From NCBI GenBank assembly GCA_036429605.1, contig JAVFKD010000002.1, positions 3,906,001 to 3,970,000 of the forward strand: DNA of 64,000 nt. Direction: 5' to 3'. Below the pieces are notes generated by a model that was not told the origin of the DNA, ran no database searches, and was given only the letters and a program-made list of their open reading frames with translations. Origin of the DNA: Cladobotryum mycophilum. Taxonomy: Eukaryota > Ascomycota > Sordariomycetes > Hypocreales > Hypocreaceae. Made by a program: the position numbers and the translations under genes. Shown in pieces: positions 34,351 to 45,697 of this stretch. Each line of letters opens with the position of its first letter. The stretch's first letter is position 1.

Positions 34351-35997
34351 ATGTCTACCACAGCCATAGAGCTGACCGAGGTCCCGGTCACCACCCTCCG
34401 GAACATCGGCCATGGTCCCTCATCAACAACCCGGCGCCGCATTCCCGCTTCGGAAGAAGAGGTCCTTGCTTTATCCCGCGAGGCCGATCTTTCCGCTCCG
34501 GACGGCGGGTATGGCTGGGTGATTGTCGCCAGCGGAACGGCCATCCTGTGGTGGTCTGTCGGCACGACGTACGCATGGGGTGTGATGCAGGAGGCCCTCG
34601 TCGACAGAGGACTGTCCGGTCCGGCGGTGTTATCCTTTGTTGGGTCTTTGGGGGCGGCGCTGGTGAGCGTGTTTGCGATTCTGAACTCGTGGGTGGTGAA
34701 GAAGGTTGGCGTGAGGGCCACGGGGATGATTGGCATGGGACTCATGGGCGGGAGCGAGATACTGAGCAGCTTTGCCGTGGGCAATGTTGGGGCGCTGTTT
34801 TTCACGGGCGGATTCTTGTTTGGCTTGGGGGCAAGGTGAGTTTTTGAGCAATGTTGATCAAGTTCTAGATCATGATGCTAATTTGGTATTGCAGTCTTTG
34901 TTTCGTTGTAAGTGCCTGGTTCTGGTGATGGAGTTTCTTCTTGACCAACAGACTGACAAACAAGGATAGGTCGTCACGACGGTTCCGTCACAGTATTTCA
35001 GCACGAAGCGAGGACTTGCCAATGGCCTCATCTTTGCGGGAAGCGGATTCGGCGGAGCGACGATTAGTTTCGGACTGGATGCCTTGATTCAGAAACTCGG
35101 TCCTGCGTGGGCGTATCGCATCCTGGGGCTCACGACGGTGGCTACAGGTCTACCAGCAGCGTTTTTCATGAAGGAGAGGACCAAGGTCCAGACACCTGCT
35201 TTTATTGAGTGGTATGCTACTTGAGCCCGAGCCTGAAAGGCGTCACTCAAGGTTTGCTAATTATTTTGCAGGCGATTGTTCAAGTCATTGACCTTTGTGC
35301 TGCTGTTTATCGCTTCAGCACTGGGCACGTTTCCTCTCTTCGTCCCGCCCTTCTTCCTCCCGCTCTACACCAAAGCCCTAGGACTGTCATCCGCTACAGG
35401 GGCAGGCTTGGTCGCGGGCTTCAGCCTCTCCTCAGCCGTGGGCAGGATCTTCTCGGGCGTTGCGTGCGACAAGTTCGGCCCCGTCAATGTGCTCTTCATA
35501 TCCCTGATCCTTACGGCTGTCAGTATGCTCGCCATCTGGCCGGCATCGGAGAGCCTGGGACCATTGGTCGTCTTTGTGCTGATCAACGGGGCGTCGAACG
35601 GCGGGTTCTTTTCGACGATGCCAACGGTTGTGAGTAATATTTTCGGGAGCGCGAGGGTTTCTGTTGTGATGAGCATGGTGATTACGGGTTGGGTTGGGGG
35701 TTATCTGATGGTAAGTTCTTTTCTTTCTCAATTATAATATCTCATTATTCTCTGAAAATGAGCCAAGACATCAATTGGCAGTTGATTATGCATGGTCATG
35801 AGTGCTGATGAAGAATCTTTTTGGAATAGGGCTCGCCCATTGCAGGGTATCTTTTGGAGGCATATGGCGGGGCAGAGGGTGGGCTGAAGGCGTATCGACC
35901 AGCCATGTGGTATGCGGGCTCGCTGGCACTTGGCTCGGCATGTCTGGTATTGGCTGCTCGATTACGGGTGAATAAGTCATTGTTCGCCAAGGTATAG
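34351..35997 (+). CDS. MFS monocarboxylate-type transporter
   Basis: Five exons: 34351-34835, 34895-34907, 34970-35211, 35272-35710, 35830-35997; 448 residues. Exon 2 is only 13 bp, bounded by good sites (TTGCAG and GTAAGT), and restores phase exactly. A ~45-residue polar N-terminus leads to PDGGYGWVIV, the signature at the start of TM1 in fungal MCT-like carriers. About 12 hydrophobic segments follow; TM4-5 has FSTKRGLANGLIFAGSGFGG and TM8 has GRIFSGVACDKFG, both standard in this subfamily. It should sit in the plasma or vacuolar membrane and move small carboxylates or related solutes with protons; the substrate cannot be read from sequence. The chosen ATG (34351) gives the usual N-terminus. 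There is no sign of damage. Confidence 0.88.
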
Positions 35998-36035
35998 AGT
36001 CGGCAGAGACGTGAACCTGCTCAAAATCGGTATGC

Positions 36036-36072
36036 TTGACCCTGACCCTGACCCTGACCTTGACCCTGACCT
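36036..36072. repeat. TGACCC hexanucleotide microsatellite
   Basis: About six imperfect TGACCC/TGACCT units in the 3' flank of the MFS gene. It resembles but does not match the fungal telomere unit TTAGGG (reverse complement CCCTAA), so it is a simple repeat rather than an interstitial telomere. Confidence 0.7.
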
Positions 36073-36550
36073 TGGCGCATGCAATGGCAGCCTGTCTCAC
36101 TGATAAGCATTTTGAACGGAAGTTCATCCAATGTTATCTAAGGCTGAAAGGACTGGGACTGTTAGAGCCTAGTAATAAAGGAAGAGCATTATGAATTAGA
36201 AAAATGAAACAATAAATTAAATTAAAAATTTTTTTAATCGTACAATAAAAAAAACGTGCGCCGAGGATTGAAGCTGTCGCCATCTGTCTTGCATCTTACA
36301 CCTTTGATCACGAATTACAGGTACAAAGTGCTGGCCCATAAATGTCCATAGTGGACAGCCCGGTTAGCCCCGCGGCGGCAGAGAGAAATGGAGGAGAGAG
36401 GCGCTGAGACTGCCTGAGACTGGTCCCCCCGGGTGGTCGGTGAGGCACCTAAAAAACCAGTAGCCCGCGCTGAAAGACCTGGAAAGTCGTCAGCCATCCC
36501 AACCATCACGCGAGCGCCCGGCGTACCGCTGTGTGAACATGAGGGAGACT

Positions 36551-36584
36551 GACGAGACGAGACGAGACGAGACGATGAGACGAG
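36551..36584. repeat. GACGA pentanucleotide microsatellite
   Basis: Five or more tandem GACGA units with one interruption (GATGA). Non-coding and of the type that varies between strains. Confidence 0.65.
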
Positions 36585-37029
36585 AAACCCGGAGAGTATC
36601 TGAGTAATAGATCAACACGATATGCAAGCCACGACCTTGGTTAGTTATAGCCTTCATCATAAATGCACATGCATCTTTCATAATGTATCATGAGGTCTCA
36701 TCGTTTCCGGTCTTTGATCAATCGCGCAACTGAATGATTAGAAGACGCCTTGGATCCGCTCGAGCACGTCACCAACGCTAGTCTCACATCACCTTCGGTC
36801 CCTCGGCCTGGTTCGCTGTTAGTCAAGTCCCTTCAGTGAGTGACGGCCTGTCGCTGTGCCCCAAACCAGCCCTCGCCTCTCTCTCTCTCTCTCGCTCTCG
36901 ACCTACTCTACTCTACTCACTCCCTCCTTGTTCTCTCTTTACAAATTAATCTCATGAAAAAAAGATTAAAATAGACAAGAGCCTTGTTTTTCCTTGTGTC
37001 GCTGTTTCAAGGTTTCTTTTTTTGTCAAC

Positions 37030-39914
37030 ATGGGCTGCCGTGTCTGTCGAGCAAGAAAGGTGAGTAATTTTCTTATTGGTTGGATAAAGATGCACTATCC
37101 CATTCATTATCGATGCACGCACGCACGCACGTGAACCACCAATCCAAGCAAAAAAAGAAAATGACCAAGACCCTAACCCTCTCGCCTTCGGTGTGTCGCA
37201 GGTCAAATGCGACGGGAGACCAAACGGATGTCGCAACTGCGAACGACTTCAGCTCGAGTGCGTTGGCGATAATGGAACCCCAACTGGAAGCAGAGCAACT
37301 CCAGTCTCTCTGAGAAAGATTCGAACCTATCGCTCATGCACCAGCTGTCGCCTCTCCAAGACCAAGTGCAATGGCGACCGTCCGAAGTGTTCGCGGTGCG
37401 CTGCCAAAAAGACTGAGTGCGTCTACGATGGAGGCGCCGCACCCCGCTGGGCGAAGAACCTGGATCGCGCGGGGAGGAATGTTTCGGCTTCGACCGAGGA
37501 GAGCAGGAGTAAGTCGAGGGAGTTGACGGCTGCTGTTCCCGCTGTCATGGAGGATGATGCCATGGACCTGGAGCGAGAGGCCGAGGATGCCGTTGCTGAA
37601 TTATCGCGACCTGGGGAGACGCCTGGACCTGCTCACCTTGCGAGCACGCATAGTGTTGCGTCCATCGAACCATTGGGCACAGACTTATTTTCATGGTATG
37701 TCTTGATCAAGGTGTGTACTCACCATGAGTCCACCTCACTGAATATGTCTACTAGGCTCGTGTCACCTAGTCTTCCGACAGGCCGGAATCTGCGCCGCGT
37801 GGTAGAACAATATTTCTCCAACGTTCATCCCCTTCGATGCTTTGCCTTTGTGCATAAGCCCTCATTTATGCGCCAGCTCGACAAAGGTTTTTCGTCTGAT
37901 GATGAGTCTGCGCTGCTTCACATCGTCTGCGCTCATGGGGCCAAGTGAGCAATCCTTCAAGTCCTAGATATGATCGTAAACTTATACCAATGTGTAGGTT
38001 CTTCGTACTTAATCAACAGGAACACATCACGGAGCCGACTTTATTGCACAATGCAGGTACTCAATGGGCAAAAAAGGCCGAGTTCATCATTTTGACTGGA
38101 TTTGGCAAGATTTCAGTTCAGAGACTCATGGTAATATGAGAATGCACCGGAACGACGAGGAGAGGTATGCTGACTGGACTCTAAAAGGCGGCGATACTAT
38201 TGCACGACTATCACTTTCGACTTGGAGAATACTCGCAAGCCTTAATGCTCAGTGGATTTGCAGTTCGAATGGCTCACGCTCTCAAGATCAACACCGAAGC
38301 TTCTCCCGATATCATGTGCACCGAGACAAACGACTCAGCGCCTTCAGTTGTCACCCGAGAAAGCCGTCGAAGATTGATGTGGGCTTGCTACGTTCTGGAT
38401 GCTTGGGCTGGCAGTGGAATCGACCAATTAACGCTGCTTCGTGAAAATGATATCAAGATCCAACTTCCCTGCAACGAGAGAAATTTTGGCCTGCGAATTG
38501 CGTCTGTTACAGAGACGCTTGGCGTTGGACATGTTCTACAGTTTCTTCCGCCCTCAGTGGTTCCACGAAAACCGGCATCGAATATGGGCATCATGGCATA
38601 CTACATCCGAGTCGTGGCGCTTTGGAAACGAATCGTCAGGTTTGTTGCTCTGCCGTGCCCTTTGTCTGACATTTCTAACCTGCATCAGATATGTCAACCA
38701 GCTAGACACTACCCCCCTCCATGGCTACCGGAATCCATCTTTGCAGCCTTGGACGCAGATCTTCGACTTTGGCGCAGGGAACTCCCCGACTTTGTCGAAT
38801 ACTCGACCGAGACCATTTACGCCCGACTAGACTCGAATCAATTGGGAGCTTTGGTACTAATACACTGTACATATCATCACAACTACCTGGAGCTCTACAA
38901 GCTATCGATGCCGGATCTGTTCAAATTACCAAAGCCACTTACGGTACCCTCGGAACATTCCGAATTTCTCAAATCTGCTCAGGCGAATTGCTATCACCAC
39001 GCTCAGCAGATTGCAGACATTCTAGCTGAGGCAGCGGATCACGGCGCCCATCTCCTATCGGATAGCTTATTACCTTATTTCGTGTATGACAGCAGCAGAG
39101 TCATGCTATACTACGTCGCTCGTCTTCTCGACCCCAGCAGGCCTGACGCCCAAACGAAGATGGATGATGCAATCAATGCTGTGGAAAGCAATCGCAGGGT
39201 CCTGCAGATGATGTCTTCGCTGTTTCCTATTGCGCAATCCTTGGTAAGTCTCAGCCCCATGCACTCCATGGAACTTTACTGATGGCGGGGTAATAGTCAA
39301 ATACAATTGATAGGTGGCTGTTTAAGATTCGGCAGACCTCGAATAGGGAGGATTTGGTCAGTAGATTAAGGTCTGAGACTCGGTCTGATTCTCATGAAGG
39401 AGAGAGGTGAGTGCAACCCCGGTTCGATGCGGTTTAATGTTACTAACGGGTGGGTAGATCGACTGCCACATCGGCCAGTCCAGTGCATGGCACACCGGAA
39501 TACACTCTCCCGTCGATTTCTCTTCACTCACTTGCTCGGACAGGCGTTGCTACTCGTCGTGCTGCCGACCGCGCAGCCGGTCTTCGAGGCCTGAGTTGGA
39601 CCACCGACGGCCCGAACGCCAGTACGACATGGGATCGGCCAAACACCATGCCGACAACGCCAGCCCAGGATGCATTCCTTCGAACATCTGCCGGACTGCA
39701 ACACGAACGCCCGGTACCGACTCCCCATCACCTATCGCGAGATTTACCAATGGGTCAGGCGGCGATGCAACCCATGTGCGAGGCACTGGATTTAGATGAC
39801 TTGCAAAATTTCTTGTCATGGGACATGTATGGGATCATGGAAATGGGTGATCCATTGCAAGATGATGGGATGGAAGAGATTGGATTGCAACAACCTTGGA
39901 TTGGGGCGATTTGA
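37030..39914 (+). CDS. Transcription factor with two tandem Zn2Cys6 clusters (one frame break)
   Basis: Eight exons: 37030-37059, 37202-37695, 37756-37944, 37998-38130, 38188-38639, 38689-39243, 39297-39406, 39458-39914; about 806 residues after allowing one missing base. Cys 3, 6, 13, 20, 23 and 30 form one complete CX2CX6CX6CX2CX6C cluster and Cys 56, 59, 66, 73, 76 and 83 a second, only 25 residues later. The middle (residues ~210-600) is a fungal-specific regulator region with QWAKKAE, ISVQRLM and HDYHFRLGEYSQALMLSGFAVRMA. The acidic C-terminal end may activate transcription. The 49-bp intron 38640-38688 has a CTAAC branch, but the exon after it needs one more C in the C6 run at 38712-38717; reading through the intron keeps frame but loses the conserved RYVNQLDTT. 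I favour intron plus assembly indel. Confidence 0.85.
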
Positions 39915-40536
39915 GAATGGGTTTTGGTCACGATTGATGAAGAGTATGATATAATATACCCAGCGCCAACCGGGTCGTCGGCTCGGCTTGTCGCTCAATT
40001 GTTTGTACTACCACATATTGAAGGGGATTCAGAGTGGCAGACTTTGGGTTCTCTCGGAATATTTAATACTAATCTTGGATACCCTGAGAAAAAGGACTGT
40101 TCGTGAGTCTTTTGTTGTTTAAGCTCCGAGTCAGAATATTTACCATTGGCGATGGTTGGTCTACATTGGCGCCCTGTATCGACTGCTCACTTTTTCGGTT
40201 TCCCAATAAGAAAGCCAAGCTATCCATCTATCCATAATATATCCCATCCCCGGCATCGATCTTATCCTTGTTTTTCGTGCTTATCTTGTAGCTGACGAAG
40301 AAAGCTTGGTATGTAAGATCCGATTGCGGCACTGCTGGCTGGTCAGAAAGCGTCGGTGCTGTCGCTAACCTACTCCGCAACGAGGGGCTACAAAAACGTC
40401 TATTGTTTCCTCCTGTAAGAATGATGTCATTGGGGAGAAGAAGAAAAAGAAAGCTCCACGTTGCCCGACAGGTTTCAATCGATTGAGGCTTCCTCATCAC
40501 AATCGCCACGGCTACATGTGCATGCATGCAAAAGTG
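39915..40536. other. Spacer, no gene seen
   Basis: 0.6 kb, mostly the 3' flank of the regulator gene. No supported open frame. Confidence 0.5.
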
Positions 40537-40546
40537 CAAAAGAAAA
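40537..40546 (-). terminator. Pol III terminator of the tRNA gene
   Basis: Directly after the 3' end of the minus-strand tRNA the sequence reads TTTTCTTTTG, with two T4 runs, the standard RNA polymerase III stop signal. Confidence 0.75.
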
Positions 40547-40617
40547 GGTCCCAGAGGGAGTCGAACCCTCGCTGGCGGAATCAGAATCCGCAGTCATAAC
40601 CGTTAGACAATGGAACC
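40547..40617 (-). tRNA. tRNA-Gln (anticodon CUG)
   Basis: 71 nt on the minus strand without an intron. The acceptor stem pairs GGTTCCA with TGGGACC (one T-G pair). The anticodon arm is GCGGA-TTCTGAT-TCCGC, which puts CTG at positions 34-36, so it decodes CAG as glutamine. The T arm is GAGGG-TTCGACT-CCCTC and holds the B box (GGTTCGACTCC). The D arm has the expected A box. CCA is not encoded, as usual in eukaryotes. Confidence 0.95.
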
Positions 40618-42528
40618 GTGGGAACGTGGTTGCTGTGATCCACTTGGCGACGGGGCGACGATATGCAGGATTTGAAGTTTGTGGAGGGATGGATGCTTTT
40701 GGTGTGACACTTGTTGAGGATAACCCAATGCTGGTCATAGCAACGAATAGAGAGCCCTTGATGATAGTAAACGATGTGTTGCATATTGACTCCTTTATAA
40801 TCCTCCCATTGGCTTGAAGTGTTCGTTACCAGCCATCTAGGACTACGCTGCTTGCACCATACCATTGAGTTTAGTGTCAGAAAACGGCTTCTTGCTCGGT
40901 CTTAATACCGGTTGCTGGTCAACTGCTCATCATTGTTGTGACATGTGCATGCGGCTTTCCATGATGGTGGTGGTTGTTGTTTTCATACCCGTCACAACAA
41001 ACAGAGATTTGACGCCGTCATTGGCTCTTTTCCCCAAATCCATGTAGATTCGTCGAATGTTTAGGACAAGGAACTAAGGCTAGGACGGGTAAAGTGTTGA
41101 GCGAAATATCGTCTGGGTTGAACTAGGAGATGAAACTTTCAATCTCGATGCTTGCAGCTTGTGAGACTTGATGATGGTTTTGGGCAAGGAAGCCTTGACC
41201 TCGAGGGAGTGCGGCTGAGTGGTCAAGGTTGAACAGGGCGCGGGGGGCGTGTTACCTATGGAGAGATTGAAGCAGACTAACGTGTTTACCCCCACGGAGC
41301 CAGTCAACTTACACCGTTGCGTAGCAAAAGCCTCGCCGCATCTCGACTGGTGCAACAACATCATGGGAGGACGGAATAGGCAAGTCTCAGCTGGGAGAGA
41401 ACACATGGAGGCGATCAACAAAGTATGTTCTACGTGGCTACCAATCCTACCGCTAAGGGAACAAGCGAAAATGTAAACAAAAGCTGCATGATATGGGTAA
41501 ACATCCAATGAGGAGGCTTGGGGGAGGCTTGGGAGGGCGTACACATGGACAGGGGCATGCACGGAATAAAGACCAATTATAGTGCTGGATCGGCGAGATG
41601 CATAGATTTGATACGATCCATCCTTTTTTGATCGATGGATGGTGCTTATGTTTTGATGAGTTGGAGCAATAATTGTGTCCGTTATTTTCATCTACTTGTA
41701 GTTTGCCCGAGTAAACATACGAGAAGGGAGTCTTTCACAGACTCAAATCAAAGACCAAAAAATACTCTAAAACAGAGAAATCGGATAAAATTACAGGACG
41801 TACCACTCAGTCTCAGACCCTGGGTGAGGTTTCATTGCACACATCGAGAGTAGCAGCCGCATCTGATTCGCTAGCGGGAGGGGTTTGGCTCTTGAAACGG
41901 CCATTCATATCCACTCGCGATGCCTGCAAGTCGCCCGAAATAGTAAGCGGCCGTTGTCCTGGCAACGTTAGTAACACGCCCCCATGTCTACCGGCTAAAC
42001 AGTGGAGATAATGGGTTCTTTCTTTTCGACCATGAACTTGAAAGCATGGAGAGACAAGAATTTGAACATGCAACTGCTCTGTCGTGATTCTTTTTTTGCA
42101 TTTTTCTTTCTCGACGCAACATCTCTTTTTCTTGTCTCAGAGAGAGTGCATCCTCTCAGTATCTTGATCCCACACATGCGTCGATGGATCGCGACTTGGC
42201 TTCTATTTTCTGCGCCTTGATGCGATATTAAACAAAGCAGACCAAAGACGAGACGCCCAACGTGCGTACGTGTGCGTGTATGCAATATCAATAAACAACA
42301 TCGAAATTAAAATCTCCTGCGACTAAAAGGAGAACCCCGCGCAACATCGGGCACCAACACCACATACATCACCAACATTTTTTTTGCTACGACACGGCAT
42401 ATATCTGTCTGCCTATTACACATTACACTCGTTAAATACATTATCGGCCTTGAAGGCACGGGCCCATACCCAGTAGCAATCTTGACTCGACCTCCGTCGC
42501 CGCTACCAGGCGATCACCAGTTTTCGTT
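40618..42528. other. 1.9-kb spacer and long leader region of the ASE1 gene
   Basis: No supported gene. The longest frame, 203 codons at 41080-41691 (minus), has no domain, poor codon use and no partner exons. The last ~250 bp before the ATG at 42529 are C/A-rich with ACAC-type repeats, as in fungal 5' UTRs. Confidence 0.5.
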
Positions 42529-44933
42529 ATGGATACCAGCTACCTCGCCCAGCAGGTTAACAACAGCATTGGCCAGCTGCATGGCCTGTTCGACGAGATT
42601 GGCGTACCTAGCCATGAGCGTGAATCTCGAGAATCAGAGGTATGTTGGCGGCCATCAGGCGGTCTGGAAAAATGGAACACTGACGCGGGGCACGATAGCT
42701 ATTCACGGCTCTGTCAGAGGCGTTGAACAACCACTTGCGAATGGTAACTACGGAAAAGAAGGAGATGATTGATGAAGCCAAGAAGATTATCACAGCAATC
42801 AAGCAGATGGAGGCGTCGCTCGAAGACTCCAAGCACAGGAGAGATTTTTCAGGAGAGGAAGAGCTCAAGATCACATATCCTTTAATACGGTGCCTGCAGG
42901 CTCTAAGGGAAAAGCATTCACATATTGCTAAACTTCACAAGGAACGCTTCGAACAAGTCATGAGTGCGTTGACTCTAGCTGCCGGTCGCATATCGTTCCC
43001 GTACAGCCACTAACTTTATTGTGTTACAGAACTCGTCGAAGCCCTCGAGTCTTATTCATCGCACCTCGAACCCACATTCGTCAAGATCGCACTGCCGCCC
43101 CTCGGCCCCAACAGATCCATCCCCCTAACCTTCGATCTCTCTCCCTCATACGTTGACCGCCTCGACACCGAGTTCACACGGGTATATGAAGAGTACACCC
43201 GGCGAATAGCAGCAGTTCAGGCGTTGGGCGACAACATCATTCAGCTCTGGGCTGAACTCGGCATTCCCCAAGTGCAGCAAGATGCTGCCATCGTCAGATA
43301 CTACCGCGATGCCCCGGAGCAGCTCGGACTTCACGAGGACGACCTCAACAGACTGACATCGAAACGAGACAAATTGAGGGAGGAGAAGCGGAACCGAGAG
43401 AAGCGATTGCACGACCTGAGGACTGCGGTGGAAGCTCTCTGGGAGAAACTTGGTATTGATGAGGATGAGACTAAGGTTTTCATGAACCAGAATAGGGGAT
43501 GCGGCATCCGCCAAATCAACGAGTTTGAAGACGAGCTCCAACGACTCACCGAGTTAAAACACCAGAACCTCCACCTCTTTGTCGAAGACGCACGAGTCAA
43601 ACTCCAAGAATTATGGGACGCACTCTACTTCTGCGAGGATGAAATGCTTGAATTTCTGCCTGCCTTTTCAGAAGTCTACACCGATGCCTTGCTAGAGACC
43701 CACGAGGTCGAGATTGAGCGATTGGAGGCCCTAAGGGAACAGCGTGCACCAATTCTGACGCTGGTTGACAAGCACAAGGGATTGATCAAGGACCGAGATG
43801 AGCTGATTGCGTCAAGCCAGGATTCGTCACGATTGATGTTGCGCGGCCAGAAGGGCGAGAAACGAGACCCCGGAAAGTTGCTCCGCGAGGAGAAGATGCG
43901 AAAGAGGATTGCCAAGGAGTTGCCCAAGGTCACAACTGAAGTCAAGAAAGTGCTCGAGGAGTGGGAGGATGAGTACGGAATCCCATTCTTGGTCTTTGGT
44001 GAACGTTACCTAGACGAGATTGAGATGGACGAAGACGCAACTAAAAAGCCAGGGACAACTCGCACCAAGACACCTAATGGTCCCGTGTCGGCGTCAAGGG
44101 CACCGAGATCAGCCCCAACCAAGACCAATCCCCCTCCCAAGTCCGTACCTCCCCGAACATTGACAAAGACACCTACCACAGCTGGACCTACGACTAAGAG
44201 AACTCAGTCACAACAGGCTCAATCTGCCGGAGCAGGAACCATGAAGGCTTCTGGAAGCCCATCCAGAATCCCAGCCAGAGTCCCTTTGGCTAATTTGAAA
44301 AATGGCCCCAACTCTCCCGATCGACCCAAACAGCAGCAGCAACAGCAACCCATGCTACGCAACGGTGCGCCAATGAGAGCGCCTCCTCCCAAGATGCGGG
44401 ACTTGAAGTCTGTTCCGGAGCTAGATGCACCGGCGAACCCGTACAAATCGGCAGGATTAGACTCTACCATTGTGAGGGCTATACAGCCTGAAGATGTCTA
44501 TGATGATCGGCCACAGGCTGTCAAAGCTACGCGTTCCACCTCTAATCTTTCACACAACACACAGTCTAGCTGCTACGACGAGTCATATGTGGATCACTAT
44601 TCATCAACAAGATCGGCGCCCAAGTTTGCTCAAGCACCCCGACTCAGACAAGTATCTGACACGTCCTACGCATCTACAACCGTTACCGGATCGGAAAACT
44701 GGGAGACGTATGACGACAACAGTGAGCTGGAAGCTGATGTTTCAGAAGTGTACTACGCCAAGCTGCGGGCAGCTCGGGGAAAGCGGATGACGCCGGAGCA
44801 GGGCCATCGGCCGACGAGCAACCAAGCCAAGCGCATACGAGGCATTCCCGGATATGCGGCGCCGGTGATGATTGACCAGGATGGCAATCGCATCGTTTCC
44901 GGGAGTGAATGGGCTGATGAGGAGACGTTTTAA
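42529..44933 (+). CDS. ASE1: Microtubule bundling protein Ase1/PRC1/MAP65 family
   Basis: Three exons: 42529-42639, 42699-42963, 43030-44933; 759 residues, phases 0 and 1 match. The first exon ends ESE and the second opens LFTALSEALNNHLR, giving the family's N-terminal coiled coil. Long coiled coils and spectrin-like helices run to ~500, with ELGIPQVQQD and LWEKLGIDEDETKVF (MAP65 repeats 'LW-x-x-L-G-I'). LLREEKMRKRIAKELPKVT is the conserved microtubule-binding signature, followed by WEDEYGIPFLVFGERYLD. The C-terminal ~230 residues are basic, Pro/Ser/Thr-rich and disordered, with a short Gln run, and are probable CDK and Aurora target sites. Ase1 cross-links antiparallel spindle microtubules in the anaphase midzone. 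The gene looks intact and the call is firm. Confidence 0.95.
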
Positions 44934-45697
44934 TGTGGACCACGAGTCCCAATGTCGTATAGCTTTAATGATGGGTGATGGTCAAGATGAGAAACATGTG
45001 GAAAAGGGGCGCACATCATTACGTCCTTGATATGACGAGCTCTTTACGATAACTTGATGATGATGCTGAGCATATCATGATGAGGGGATGGGACAAAGTT
45101 CCTGGAAGCGGGGCGCAGTGCTTGTTTTCTCCTGGATTTTGTTGTTCGCCATACTTGTGCTTTTTTTGCTTTTCAACTTGTAAGATATTGGGGAGGGCTT
45201 CTGGACAGAGTGCTTTTGCGTGTATCTGGAAGAACTTTGTTGTTTTCTTTTTCTCTTTCTGTGTGTACCTTTTAGGTTCGAAAACATGGAGGGGAAAGCT
45301 TCAGGGGGTGTAAGCCTTTTCCCTCTTTGGAGGCTAGGGTTCTCAGTTTCTTTTTTCGTTCTTGTTTTTTGTACGGTTTGGGTAGGATAAGGGAGGGGGA
45401 GTTGAAGGAGATAAAAAATCCAGGGTGGGAATTGGTAGGGTTTTGGGGGAGGGGTTTTGGTAAAAAGGGGAATGGTTTTTTTTTGGCGCTGGTTAGGGTA
45501 GTTTGCTCTTCAGGCATAGATGTCGAGAATCGAGCTTTGTTGAATTCGAAGGTGTGATTTTTTGTTCTTGATTGAATGATTGCACTATGTTGTCTTGGAT
45601 TGTTTTATTGGAAGTGTTTGTCTATGAATTTCACCGTACATCCTCATACTTAGCCCACACACGATACCAACCACCCACAACCCCCTTGCACATTTGT
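44934..45697. other. Spacer between convergent genes
   Basis: 0.76 kb with T-rich then G-rich stretches that create chance open frames (for example 45077-45313 and 45327-45557) with no features. It should hold the ASE1 3' UTR. Confidence 0.5.

Larger units (their letters stand above)
35998..37029. other. Spacer with simple repeats and pyrimidine-rich promoter
   Basis: 1.0 kb without a gene. It holds a TGACCC hexamer run (36036-36072), a GACGA pentamer run (36551-36584) and, at about 36876-36930, a CT-rich tract (CTCTCTCTCTCTCTCGCTCTC and CTACT repeats) typical of fungal promoters, which lies 100-150 bp before the regulator gene at 37030. Confidence 0.55.

Noticed and set aside
36036..36072. 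Interstitial telomere-like repeat
   Set aside because: The unit is TGACCC, not CCCTAA/TTAGGG; it is an ordinary microsatellite.
41080..41691. 203-codon open frame on the minus strand
   Set aside because: Long for the region but with no domain, signal or partner exon, and amino-acid content typical of chance frames. It lies in the spacer upstream of ASE1.
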